From the NCBI RefSeq assembly GCF_012726235.1, contig NZ_JAASAH010000005.1, positions 186,001 through 250,000 on the forward strand: a stretch of 64,000 bases of DNA, written 5' to 3'. The stretch is from Streptomyces sp. HNM0574 (GTDB lineage Bacteria > Actinomycetota > Actinomycetes > Streptomycetales > Streptomycetaceae). The notes under the pieces were generated by a model, which was given only the letters and a program-made list of their open reading frames with translations, was not told where the DNA came from and did no database searches. Positions 26,584-34,902 of this stretch are shown here, in pieces (position 1 is the stretch's first letter; the number at the start of each line of letters is the position of its first letter). A program made the translations under genes and the position numbers.

Positions 26584-27321
26584 ATGGGTGAAGCCGAGCG
26601 CACGATCCTTGCCACATCCGGCGGTCACAGAGTGGGAGCCCGTACCTGGCTGACGTTCGACGCGCTGGTGCACCACGCCGTCGAACTCTCGGGCGCGCAC
26701 GGGCGGAAACCTCGCGTCATGTACGTCGGCACGGCGGCGGGGGACGCGGAGCACGTCGCCTCGCGGATGGCCGAGGCCGCCCGCGTCGCCGGGTTCGACC
26801 TGACGCCGCTGCACCTGTTCCCCATGCCGAACCTGGAGGACGTGGCGGGCACGGTCCTGGAGCAGGACGTCGTCTGGGTCATGGGCGGTTCGGCCGCGAA
26901 TCTGCTCGCGGTGTGGCGGGTCCACGGGCTCGACCGGGTGTTCCGTCGCGCGTGGGAGGCGGGCGTCGTGCTCGCGGGCGTCAGCGCCGGGTCGCTGTGC
27001 TGGTTCCGGGGCGGGCCGACGGACTCCTTCGGGCCCGAACTCCGGCCACTCACCGACGGGTTGGGGCTGCTGCCGTACGGCAACGGTGTCCACTACGACA
27101 GTGACGCCGGGCGGCGCCCCCTCGTGCACCGGATGGTCGCCGACGGGCTGCTGCCCTCGGCCCACTGCACCGACGACGGCGTGGGCCTCGTCTACCGGGG
27201 CACCGAACTCGCCGAGGCGGTCGCGGAGGCCCCCGGCAAGGCCGCGTACCTCGTCACGCGCGACGCAGGGTCCACCGCTGAGCACCGCCTCACGCCTCGC
27301 CTGCTCCCCGCCCCGCGCTGA
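26584..27321 (+). CDS. Peptidase E-like protease (family S51)
   Basis: This 245-residue cytoplasmic serine peptidase of the PepE/cyanophycinase family has its nucleophile Ser135 in the nucleophile-elbow AGVSAGSLCWF. A preceding VMGGSAANLLAVWR loop and a downstream GLLPYGNGVHYDSD segment form the rest of the site. The family cleaves Asp-X dipeptides or related substrates. ATG 26584 lacks a clear ribosome binding site and has TAGGGT 8 nt upstream, so leaderless initiation is possible. Confidence 0.9.
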   Translation: MGEAERTILATSGGHRVGARTWLTFDALVHHAVELSGAHGRKPRVMYVGTAAGDAEHVASRMAEAARVAGFDLTPLHLFPMPNLEDVAGTVLEQDVVWVMGGSAANLLAVWRVHGLDRVFRRAWEAGVVLAGVSAGSLCWFRGGPTDSFGPELRPLTDGLGLLPYGNGVHYDSDAGRRPLVHRMVADGLLPSAHCTDDGVGLVYRGTELAEAVAEAPGKAAYLVTRDAGSTAEHRLTPRLLPAPR

Positions 27322-27445
27322 CCTGGCCGGTTCCGGACGCGGAATGCGAAGGATGTCCGGCTGTGTGACCGTGAAGGCGGGTTATGCGGCGGCGCGTGGG
27401 TGAGGGACGGCGGCCGGTGAACGACTACCCCGAGGAGTGATCACG

Positions 27446-27619
27446 ATGGGGCTCAAGGACAAGGTCGAGCAGCTCAAGAACGACGCCCAGAAGCGCATGG
27501 GCGGTGGCAAGGGGGACAAGGGCGCCCGCGAGGGCGGCGACAAGGGGGACAAGGGCCAGGACATGCGCGAGAAGGGCCAGGACATGATCGACGACGTCAA
27601 GAAGCGCCGGGAGAAGTGA
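27446..27619 (+). CDS. Small highly charged protein with KGDKG repeats
   Basis: This 57-residue product from ATG 27446 (GAGGAG 8 nt upstream) starts MGLKDKVEQLKNDAQKRMGG and carries repeated GGxKGDKG and GQDM units before KKRREK. The N-terminal helix resembles CsbD-like stress proteins and MT0933-type antitoxins, but it lacks enough sequence for assignment. It is followed by a strong terminator, so it is a monocistronic small gene. Confidence 0.6.
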   Translation: MGLKDKVEQLKNDAQKRMGGGKGDKGAREGGDKGDKGQDMREKGQDMIDDVKKRREK

Positions 27620-27627
27620 ACCGGCGC

Positions 27628-27663
27628 CGAGGTGGGCGGGCCCGTGCGGGTCCGCCCACCTCG
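27628..27663. terminator. Convergent terminator
   Basis: Arms CGAGGTGGGCGGGCCC (27628-27643) and GGGTCCGCCCACCTCG (27648-27663) pair with one G-U and a GTGC loop, nine bases past the small charged-protein stop. Confidence 0.85.
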
Positions 27664-27675
27664 TGCGTGGAGGGG

Positions 27676-28500
27676 TCAGTCGGGGCGCGTGGCGAGGACG
27701 ACCGTGGCCTCGTGGTCCTCCGAGTGCGCCAGGCGGGCGCGCAGTCCGGCGCGGGCGGTGGCCGCGAGGGCGTGGTCCGCCTGGCGTTCGCTGGTCTCGA
27801 AGAGCAAGTGGCCGCCGGGGGCGAGCCATTGGGGCGCCCCGGCGAGGACGTGACGGAGCACGTCGAGCCCGTCCGGCCCGCCGTCGAGCGCGGCGCGGGG
27901 CTCGTGGACGCGGGCCTCGGGCGGCAGCAGCGCCACGTCGCCGGTCGGCACGTACGGCACGTTCGCGAGCAGGACGGTGACGCGTCCGCGCAGGCCGGGC
28001 GGGAGCGGCGCGTACAGGTCGCCCCGGTGCACCAGGCCGCCGAGCGGGGCGAGGTTGCGGCGGGCGCAGCGGACGGCGGCGGGGTCGATGTCGGCGGCGT
28101 GCAGCGTGAGGCGCCCGTCCCGTTCGGGGCCGTACGCGCGGGCCAGGGCCGCGCCCAGCGCGCCGGAGCCGCAGCACAGGTCGACGACGACGGGTCCGGG
28201 GTGGCCGGTGAGGAGCGCGGCGGCCCGGTCGACGAGGAACTCGGTGCGGCGGCGCGGGACGAACACGCCCTCGTCGACGGAGACCCGCAGGCCGTGGAAC
28301 TCGGCCCAGCCGACGACGTGTTCGAGCGGCAGGCCCGCGGCGCGCCGCGCCGTCATGGCCGTCAGCTCGTCCGGCGTGCGGGCCGCGGCGACGAGCAGCG
28401 CCGCCTCGTCCTCGGCGAAGACGCAGCCGGCGGCGCGCAGCGCCTCGACCACCGGGGCAGGGGAAGGGGAATCGTGGAAGGGGGAAGGAAGCGGGGGCAT
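27676..28500 (-). CDS. PrmC/HemK-related protein-glutamine N5-methyltransferase
   Basis: This 274-residue SAM methyltransferase has an N-terminal helical domain followed by VVVDLCCGSGALGAAL (motif I), LHAADIDPAAVRCARRN and the catalytic LLANVPYVP in place of the canonical NPPY. It lacks canonical PrmC features and fits the actinobacterial PrmC-related family. The target protein is unknown; the canonical prmC would lie with prfA elsewhere. The upstream 300 bp contains no gene on this strand. Confidence 0.85.
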   Translation of the reverse strand: MPPLPSPFHDSPSPAPVVEALRAAGCVFAEDEAALLVAAARTPDELTAMTARRAAGLPLEHVVGWAEFHGLRVSVDEGVFVPRRRTEFLVDRAAALLTGHPGPVVVDLCCGSGALGAALARAYGPERDGRLTLHAADIDPAAVRCARRNLAPLGGLVHRGDLYAPLPPGLRGRVTVLLANVPYVPTGDVALLPPEARVHEPRAALDGGPDGLDVLRHVLAGAPQWLAPGGHLLFETSERQADHALAATARAGLRARLAHSEDHEATVVLATRPD

Positions 28501-28762
28501 GGAGGGCCTTTCGCGCGCGACACCGGAGAGCGGGCGCTCCGGCGGCCTCCTGCGCGGGCCCGGACTACGCCGGACCGTACGGGCCGACCGCCCGGCTGCG
28601 GGAGGGGAGCACCCGGCCTGACACAGCGAAAATGGGTCTCACCTCCCAAGGTCCGGGGCACGTCGTACGCCTCGTACGCGTGCCCGTCACGAAACGAGTC
28701 GCCCACCTTACACCTGCCGCGTGCGGGCCGCCGGGCGGCAACTTCCGGGCCCGTCCGACGCG

Positions 28763-28793
28763 TTGACCAGGCTGCTGTGCGGAGTCGTATAGT
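28763..28793 (+). promoter_or_regulatory. Housekeeping-type promoter for the murE-like transcript
   Basis: TTGACC (28763-28768) and a near-perfect TATAGT (28788-28793) are separated by 19 bases. The -10 ends six bases before an ATG, so the RNA should begin at or within a base of that codon. Confidence 0.65.
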
Positions 28794-28799
28794 GACGGC

Positions 28800-28907
28800 A
28801 TGGGTTGGTGCAGCAGTGTGGACGGGAGCCTGGCGAAGGCTCGTTCACCGCTGTTCTCGCTGCCGCTCTCCTTTCTGAGCCGTAGCGCCGCGCACGGCCA
28901 CAGCTAG
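28800..28907 (+). CDS. Leaderless 35-codon mini-ORF upstream of the murE-like gene
   Basis: ATG 28800 lies six bases after TATAGT. It encodes a 35-residue peptide starting MGWCSSVDGSLAKARSPLFS and ending AAHGHS. It has one Cys, one Trp, several Ser/Leu, and no repeated rare codons or known motif. It may be an upstream regulatory ORF or leader peptide, as ~370 nt of untranslated RNA would follow before the ligase. It could also be fortuitous. Confidence 0.45.
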   Translation: MGWCSSVDGSLAKARSPLFSLPLSFLSRSAAHGHS

Positions 28908-29274
28908 CGACCTTCAACGGTCCCTGCCGGGCGGCCCGTTCCGTCGCCGTCCGGCGTATTCCGCGCCCACCGCGCACCCTCGTATCCCGCGGGCCCCGCC
29001 GACCGCGCTCGGTCCCCGGGACGCTGCGGGTGCGCCAAGTGCTCCGCGTGCCAAGGGTTCTTCGCGATTCCGGAGCTGTCGCGGGCTCGCGTGCGACCCG
29101 TACTGCCGTGAGGTGTGACGGCGCGGCCCGTTTCCGACTCGCCTGCCGCATACGGCTTTTGCTGTTTTCTCCCGTTGTTCGCTGCCACTTCCCCATTCAC
29201 CCGTGTGACTCCGCCCGGTGCGGCCGCCCGCTCGATCAGCGGTGCCGCTGTGCCGCCGACGAAGGGAAACCTCT
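28908..29274 (+). other. Long 5' leader of the murE-like gene
   Basis: This is 367 bp between the mini-ORF stop and GTG 29275. It is GC-rich with several potential hairpins (for instance around 28985-29030), but matches no riboswitch family I know. GAAGGGA at 29261 is the downstream ribosome binding site. Confidence 0.4.
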
Positions 29275-30747
29275 GTGAAGCTGAGTGCTTTGCTCACCGG
29301 AATCGACCACCGTGTGCTGCGCGGCGAACCGGAGCGTGTGCGGATCACCGGGGGAACGTGCTTCGACGCCGGCCGGGCGGTGCCGGGCTCGCTGTACATC
29401 GCCGTCCCCGGGCACGAGGGCGGCGGCCCCGAGGGGACGGCGACGGCCGTGCGGCGCGGCGCGACGGCGGTGCTCGTGCAGGCCGGGACCGAGGCCCCGG
29501 GCGCCGCCTGCGTGGTCGAGGTGGCCGACGTGCGGCGGGCCGCCTCGCCGGTTTCGGCCCGTTGCCATGGCGAACCGGGGCGCGCGATGGACGTGGTGGC
29601 GGTCACCGGGACGAACGGCAAGACCTCGGTGGCCTCGGTCACCGAGTCGGTGCTCCGGCTGGTGGCGGACGGCCCGCCGGCCGGGGTGATCGGCACCGGC
29701 GGCAGCCGGATCGGGGACGAACCGGTGCCGATGCCGCCCTCCGTGCTGACCACGCCGGAGGCCCCCGACCTGCAGTACGTCCTCTCCCGGATGCGGGACG
29801 GCGGCGTCCGCACGGTCGTGATGGAGGCGACGTCGATGGGCCTGCTCACGCACCGGGTGGACGACGCGTACATCGACGTCGGCGTCTTCACCAACCTCAC
29901 CCAGGACCATCTCGACGACCACGGCACGATGGAGAACTACCGCGAGGCGAAGCTCCGGCTGTTCCGCGACGGGCTGTGCGGGCACGCCGTCGTCAACCTC
30001 GACGACCCGGTCGGCGCGGGCATCCCGGCCCTGATGCCGGACGCCGTCACCACCTACGGGATCGACGCGGCCGGCGCCGACTTCCGGGCCACCGACCTGG
30101 TCACCGACATCGCGGGCACCCGGTTCACGCTGCACCACGACGGCCGGAAGTACCCGGCCGCGGTGCCCTTCCCCGGGCGGTACTCCGTCGCCAACGCCCT
30201 CGCCGTGCTGGCCGCCTGCCACCGGCTCGGGTACGAACCGGCGCTGCTGGCCGAGGCGTTGGAGCGGGTGCCGACCGTGCCCGGACGGTTCGAACGCGTC
30301 GACGTACCGGGCGGGCCCTGCGTCGTCGTCGACTACGCGCACTCGCCCGACTCCCTCGACAAGGTGCTCGCCACCGTGCGCGGCATCGCGCGCGGGCGGC
30401 TGATCACCGTCTTCGGCTGCGGCGGCGACCGGGACGAGACCAAGCGGGCCGAGATGGGCCGGATCGCCGGACGGCATTCCGACCTGTGCCTGCTGACCTC
30501 GGACAACCCGCGCTTCGAGGACCCGGAACGGATTCTCGGCCACGTCGAGCCCGGACTGGCCGCCACCGGCACCGCCTACGAGCGGCACGTCGACCGCAGG
30601 GCCGCGATCGCGCGGGCGCTGGAGGTGGCGGGTGCCGAGGACACCGTGGTGATCGCGGGGAAGGGGAGCGAGCCGTTCCAGATCGTCGGCGCCGAGATGC
30701 TGCCGTTCAGCGATGTGGCGACGGTGCGGGAACTCGCGGGCGGCTGA
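29275..30747 (+). CDS. MurE-like UDP-N-acetylmuramyl-tripeptide synthetase paralogue
   Basis: This 490-residue Mur ligase has the MurE N-terminal domain (GSLYIAVPGHEGGG), P-loop VTGTNGKTS at 111-118, EATSMGLLTHRVD, TNLTQDHLDDHGTMENYREAK and the C-terminal YAHSPDSLDKVL. The amino-acid selectivity loop reads DNPRFEDP near 410, the DAP-type DNPR form, so meso- or LL-DAP or a related diamino acid is the likely substrate. It is not in a division/cell-wall cluster, so it is a second ligase that may serve wall remodelling or a peptide natural product. It is monocistronic with a terminator at 30756. Confidence 0.9.
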   Translation: MKLSALLTGIDHRVLRGEPERVRITGGTCFDAGRAVPGSLYIAVPGHEGGGPEGTATAVRRGATAVLVQAGTEAPGAACVVEVADVRRAASPVSARCHGEPGRAMDVVAVTGTNGKTSVASVTESVLRLVADGPPAGVIGTGGSRIGDEPVPMPPSVLTTPEAPDLQYVLSRMRDGGVRTVVMEATSMGLLTHRVDDAYIDVGVFTNLTQDHLDDHGTMENYREAKLRLFRDGLCGHAVVNLDDPVGAGIPALMPDAVTTYGIDAAGADFRATDLVTDIAGTRFTLHHDGRKYPAAVPFPGRYSVANALAVLAACHRLGYEPALLAEALERVPTVPGRFERVDVPGGPCVVVDYAHSPDSLDKVLATVRGIARGRLITVFGCGGDRDETKRAEMGRIAGRHSDLCLLTSDNPRFEDPERILGHVEPGLAATGTAYERHVDRRAAIARALEVAGAEDTVVIAGKGSEPFQIVGAEMLPFSDVATVRELAGG

Positions 30748-30755
30748 GCCCCGAC

Positions 30756-30781
30756 GGGCCGGGGGCGCCTGCCCCCGGCCC
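30756..30781. terminator. Convergent terminator
   Basis: Arms GGGCCGGGGGC and GCCCCCGGCCC pair perfectly with a GCCT loop, between the Mur ligase and ankyrin genes. Confidence 0.8.
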
Positions 30782-30788
30782 GGGTGGC

Positions 30789-31208
30789 TCACTCGGCGCC
30801 GAAGAGCTCCAGCAGCTCCTTCTTCTCGAACATCCGGGCCGTCTCGACCGCCGTCGGCGCGCCCGCGTGCGGGTCGGCGCCGCCCTCGAACAGCGCCCGT
30901 ACGACCTCGTCCTCGCCCTTGAAGACCGCGCCCGCGAGCGGGGTCTGGCCGCGGTCGTTGGCGCGGTTCGGGTCGGCGCCGCGCTCCAGCAGGGCCCGCA
31001 CCGAGGGGGCGTGGCCGTGGTACGCGGCCAGCATGATCAAGGAGTCGCCTTTGTCGTTGGTGAGGTTCGCCGGGACGCCCGCGTCGACGTACGCGGCGAG
31101 GGTGTCCGTGTCGCCCTCACGGGCGTGGTCGAAGATCTTCTGGGCGAGTTCGAGCACCTCGGGGTCGTGCGCGGGCTCGTTCGTCTCGGGGGTGGGTGCG
31201 TCGGTCAT
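30789..31208 (-). CDS. Ankyrin-repeat protein
   Basis: This 139-residue cytoplasmic protein has three to four ankyrin units (TNDKGDSLIMLAAYHGHAPS, ANDRGQTPLAGAVFKGEDEV, GAPTAVETARMFEKKE), each with the TPL-type turn and GADP loop. It is a protein-interaction module without a catalytic domain. In many Streptomyces a comparable protein accompanies catalase genes; no catalase is adjacent here. The partner is unknown. Confidence 0.9.
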   Translation of the reverse strand: MTDAPTPETNEPAHDPEVLELAQKIFDHAREGDTDTLAAYVDAGVPANLTNDKGDSLIMLAAYHGHAPSVRALLERGADPNRANDRGQTPLAGAVFKGEDEVVRALFEGGADPHAGAPTAVETARMFEKKELLELFGAE

Positions 31209-31348
31209 CGCGGGTCGTCCTCCTCGGGGGTGCGTGCCGTGATCGTGCCTGCCGACCGCGCGCCGCGTGCGGTTACTGACGGCTGCCCACTCTACGTACG
31301 CACGGGCACCCGGCTCCGGCAGACGCCCCGGCCCGGAACGGGGCCGGG

Positions 31349-32200
31349 TCAGCGCTTGATGCCGACCCCGGCGTACACCCCGACGTCGGCGGCGGCGACC
31401 ATGCCGGGGAGCAGGGCCATGCCGTCGGCGGCGAGTTCGGGACGCCAGTCGCAGGTGGCCGTCAGGCCCGGGTCTATGAGCTCCAGCCCGTCGAAGAAGC
31501 CCTTGATCTCCTCCCCGTCGCGGAACTGGGTGGTCACGCCCCGGGCGTTGTAGGTGTCGGCGATCTTCTGCATCTCCGGGTCGAAGTCGCAGGTGGCGTG
31601 GCTGAGCGCCAGCGCCGAGCCGGCCGGGAGCTCCGCCAGGAGGGTGCGCACGATACCGAAGGGGTCGTCCGGGTCGGCGAGGAAGTGGAAGAGGGCGATC
31701 ACCGAGACGGCGATCGGCTTGCTGAAGTCCAGCTTGGTCCTGGCGTGTTCGAGGATGCGCTCCGGATCGCGCACATCGGCCTCGATGTAGTCCGTGCTGC
31801 CCTCGCGCGAGCTGGTCAGCAGGGCGCGCGCGTAGGTGAGGACGATCGGGTCGTTGTCCGTGTAGACCACGCGCGCGGCCGGGTGCTCGGCCTGCGCGAC
31901 CTGGTGCAGATTCGGTTCGGTGGGGACGCCGGTGCCGATGTCCAGGAACTGGGTGATCCCGTGCTCCCGGGACAGGCAGCGCACCGCCCGGTGCATGAAG
32001 GCACGGTTCTGCCGGGCGGCGACCGTGGCGTTGGGGTACGCCTGGAGCGTGGCCACGGCCGTCTCGCGGTCGACGTGGTAATTGATGCTGCCGCCGAGGA
32101 AGTAGTCGTACATCCGGGCGGTGTGCGGCCGGTTGAGGCCGAGCTCGTCATCGATTTCCGGACTCAGTCCGTTGCCGTTCTGGCCGCCGATGTACGACAT
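31349..32200 (-). CDS. DUF574 SAM-dependent methyltransferase
   Basis: This 283-residue protein of the actinobacterial methyltransferase_19 family has the hallmark N-terminus NRPHTARMYDYFLGGSINY, NRAFMHRAV, motif I FLDIGTGVPTEPNLH and YTDNDPIVLTYARALL. The family is expanded in Streptomyces and often sits beside DUF397/XRE pairs, which are absent here. The substrate is unknown. ATG 32200 is typical. The preceding 214 bp is non-coding and holds one perfect DnaA-box-like TGTGGACAA. Confidence 0.93.
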   Translation of the reverse strand: MSYIGGQNGNGLSPEIDDELGLNRPHTARMYDYFLGGSINYHVDRETAVATLQAYPNATVAARQNRAFMHRAVRCLSREHGITQFLDIGTGVPTEPNLHQVAQAEHPAARVVYTDNDPIVLTYARALLTSSREGSTDYIEADVRDPERILEHARTKLDFSKPIAVSVIALFHFLADPDDPFGIVRTLLAELPAGSALALSHATCDFDPEMQKIADTYNARGVTTQFRDGEEIKGFFDGLELIDPGLTATCDWRPELAADGMALLPGMVAAADVGVYAGVGIKR

Positions 32201-32414
32201 GTTCTGACCTCCACTGTGCCGGCGGTGCGGAAGGCCCGTTCTCCGCCTCCCAACATCCCTTTCCTACAGCACAGTTGACAGCTCGCACACCCCCTGTGGA
32301 CAACTGCGCCTGCGGGGGCGACAGGCGCGGACGGCCGCCGAACGCGTGTTCCCCGCAGGGCTTCGCGGCAGCGATCCCGCGGGCCCGGACGGCCCGGCGG
32401 CCGGAATCCGCCCG

Positions 32415-33677
32415 TCAGAAGTTGTCCGGGCACCACGGGCGGACCGGGGTGCGGAAGAGGGTGTCCGCGCGGGCCGCGGCGCCCGCCCGGTGCTCCTCGA
32501 CCGCGCCCAGCCGGACCCGGCGCGTGGCCGGCTCGTCGCCGAGGTACAGCCGCGCCAACTCGCTCACGTGCAGCGTCAGATCGGCGCTCCGCCCGTCCGT
32601 GACCGGATCGCAGCTCGCGCCCTCCGGCCCGGCCTCCAGCCGGAAGCGGCCGCCGGCGTACCCGGCCTCGTCCCGTACCTCCAGCACCAGCTCGCCCTCG
32701 GCCGGGTAGTGGCGGGCCCGGAGCATCGCCGGGACGTCCAGCGGGCGCAGCCAGAGGTAGTCGGCGGTGCTCAGCACGCGGGCCGCGCGCGGGTCGGGCA
32801 GGAAGTGCGGCAGCGGGTCGTCCGGCCCGCGCATCCCGGAGTGGACGTGGGTGACCCAGTCGATCGACATCAGGAAGTACCACAGCGCCCGCTCGGCCGC
32901 CGGGGTCGCGCCGATCAACTGCTGCGCCTTGGCCGTGTAGTCGGGCAGCTGGCCCGTCCAGCGCTCCTCGACGGTGTACTCGACGAGGCCCTGCGGCACG
33001 CCGTCCGCGTCCCGGTAGAGCGCGTAGAAGGGGGAGTTGTAGCCGTCGTGCGGGAAGCGGAGCTCGCCCGTCCGCAGCTGCCACCAGTGCGTGTCGCGGT
33101 CGACGGCGCCCTGGCTCTGCGGGCCGCGGCGGAACCGCTCGTGCACGCCGGGGCCCTCGGCGCGGATCTCGGCCGGGCTCGCGAAGTCGACCCGGCCGCC
33201 GTCGTCCGGGGCCGCGTTCCGGGTGTCGACGCCCGAGCGGGCCACGTCCACGTCGAACTCCGACATCCAGGCCGACGGGCCGAAGCCGTACCGCCCGTAG
33301 ATCCGGTACTCGGCGGCGACCAGCGAGGCGCACACCTCGCCGCGCTCCTTCGCCGCGTCCAGCCCCGCGCCCATCATCCGCGTCAGCAGGCCGCGGCGGC
33401 GGTGCGTCGGCGCGACGGTGACGGCCGAGACGGCGCAGGAGGTGAGCTCGGTGCCGCCCGGCACCGTCAGTTGGTGCGGGAACGTGCTGTACGTCCCCAC
33501 GCAGCGCCCGTCGTCCTCGAACGCGCCCTGCGCGCGCGGCGCGTCGAGCTTCGCCCAGCGCACCTTCGCCTCCTCCTCGGAGACGTCGGTGGAACGGAGG
33601 AAGCCGGAGGCGATGGCGCGCAGCCACGGGAGGAAGTCGTCGGGGGACCGGTCGAGCGTGCGGATGTCGAGGGCCAT
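32415..33677 (-). CDS. Eis-type GNAT acetyltransferase
   Basis: This 420-residue protein has two GNAT lobes plus an SCP2-like C-terminal domain. The acetyl-CoA loop is VTVAPTHRRRGLLTRMM (86-102), and the Eis active-site Tyr region is AAEYRIYGRYGFGPS (about 122-135). The chain ends in Phe (WCPDNF), the residue whose carboxylate acts as general base in mycobacterial Eis. It may acetylate amines of aminoglycosides, peptides or polyamines. ATG 33677 matches the family start; the 78-bp gap to the asparaginase gene upstream suggests co-transcription. Confidence 0.92.
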   Translation of the reverse strand: MALDIRTLDRSPDDFLPWLRAIASGFLRSTDVSEEEAKVRWAKLDAPRAQGAFEDDGRCVGTYSTFPHQLTVPGGTELTSCAVSAVTVAPTHRRRGLLTRMMGAGLDAAKERGEVCASLVAAEYRIYGRYGFGPSAWMSEFDVDVARSGVDTRNAAPDDGGRVDFASPAEIRAEGPGVHERFRRGPQSQGAVDRDTHWWQLRTGELRFPHDGYNSPFYALYRDADGVPQGLVEYTVEERWTGQLPDYTAKAQQLIGATPAAERALWYFLMSIDWVTHVHSGMRGPDDPLPHFLPDPRAARVLSTADYLWLRPLDVPAMLRARHYPAEGELVLEVRDEAGYAGGRFRLEAGPEGASCDPVTDGRSADLTLHVSELARLYLGDEPATRRVRLGAVEEHRAGAAARADTLFRTPVRPWCPDNF

Positions 33678-33754
33678 GGACCTCACCGTAGGAGCCTCCG
33701 GGGCTCCCGGCATCCGGTTTTCCCGCCGCCCGGCCCCCACGGGACCCCGGACGG

Positions 33755-34771
33755 TCAGAACGCCGCGCGGACCTCGCCGACCGGCTCCCCGCCGCCCAGC
33801 AGCGGCACCGACAGCCGCTCCGCGAGCCGCTCCAGCACCGCGGCCTCGACGCCCAGCAGCTCCAGCCCGCGCAGCAGCACGGGCCCGACGGCGCGGCCGC
33901 CGCCGTCCTCCAGCTTGAAGGCCAGCGCGCGGCCGTCCGGCAGGGCCACCGCCTGCACGGCCTCGACGCCCATCTTGGCCAGCGCGCCCGGGAGTTCGCG
34001 CATCACGGCGGTGTCGTGGCGGCGGGTGCCCGCCACGTACTCGGGGTGGCTGCTCATCGCCCGCGCGACCCGGCCCTCGGGCGTGGCCGGGTCCGCGGTC
34101 GCGAAGGTGCGGTACATGCGGGCCAGGCCCGTCAGCGAGACCGCGAGCAGCGGGGCGCCGCAGCCGTCCGTGCCGGTGTGCGCGACGGGCTCGCCCGCGG
34201 CCTCGGCCAGCGTCCGCTCGGTGAGCTGCTGGAGCGGGTGCGCGGGGTCGACGTAGCTGTCGGTCGGCCAGCCGTTCGCGCGGCAGGCGGCCAGCATCGA
34301 GGTGTGCTTGCCCGAGCAGTTCATCGCGACCCGGCTGCGGCGGTGCCCGGCCGCCAGGTACCGCTCGGCCTCGACCGGGTCCAGCGGCAGGTCCTCGGGG
34401 CAGCGCAGGTCGGACTCGGTCAGCCCGGCCTCGTCCAGCATCCGGCGGACCAGCTCCAGGTGGAACGACTCCCCGGAGTGGCTCGCGGCCGTCAGCGCCA
34501 GCCGCTCGCCGCCGAGCGAGAACGCGCCGTCGGCGGCCTCCCCGGCGCGGAGCACGGCGGCGGCCTGCGCCGGCTTGTTCGCCGATCGGGGGAAGACCGG
34601 CGCCGCGGGGTCGCCCCACGCCCGCTCGACCCGGCCGTCCGCGCCCAGCACCACCAGCGAGCCCCGGTGCTGCCCCTCGTGGAAGCCGGACCGCACGACG
34701 TCGGCCAGCACCGGAGCCGTCTGCGGGGACGTGAACGAGGAGGTCGGGGAGGACGGGGACGAGGGAGCCAT
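33755..34771 (-). CDS. L-asparaginase, class 3 (Rhizobium etli type II-like)
   Basis: This 338-residue enzyme hydrolyses asparagine to aspartate and ammonia. The family's Ser/Lys pair is in RSANKPAQAAAVLRAGEAADG. ASHSGESFHLELV, MNCSGKHTSMLAACRANGW (Cys and Lys of the metal/active site) and TDGCGAPLLAVSLTGLARMY are all present. The first ~18 residues are Ser/Pro/Thr-rich with no true signal peptide. It is unrelated to classical AnsA/AnsB. It is co-directional with the Eis-type gene. Confidence 0.92.
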   Translation of the reverse strand: MAPSSPSSPTSSFTSPQTAPVLADVVRSGFHEGQHRGSLVVLGADGRVERAWGDPAAPVFPRSANKPAQAAAVLRAGEAADGAFSLGGERLALTAASHSGESFHLELVRRMLDEAGLTESDLRCPEDLPLDPVEAERYLAAGHRRSRVAMNCSGKHTSMLAACRANGWPTDSYVDPAHPLQQLTERTLAEAAGEPVAHTGTDGCGAPLLAVSLTGLARMYRTFATADPATPEGRVARAMSSHPEYVAGTRRHDTAVMRELPGALAKMGVEAVQAVALPDGRALAFKLEDGGGRAVGPVLLRGLELLGVEAAVLERLAERLSVPLLGGGEPVGEVRAAF

Positions 34772-34902
34772 CGGCGATGGGGCCTTCCTGGAGGGGCGAC
34801 GTCCGCTTCCCCTCGCGTCCCTCCCGCACGCGCCTGCCCCCGGGCCGGGGACGCGGGGTCCGCCGGGCCCGCGGCGGCGGCCGGATGCGGCGCGGGACCG
34901 GC

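Noticed and set aside
32294..32302. Perfect DnaA box TGTGGACAA, and another near 24704
   Set aside because: They are isolated single boxes; a 9-mer is expected to occur by chance a few times in 64 kb, so no role is claimed.
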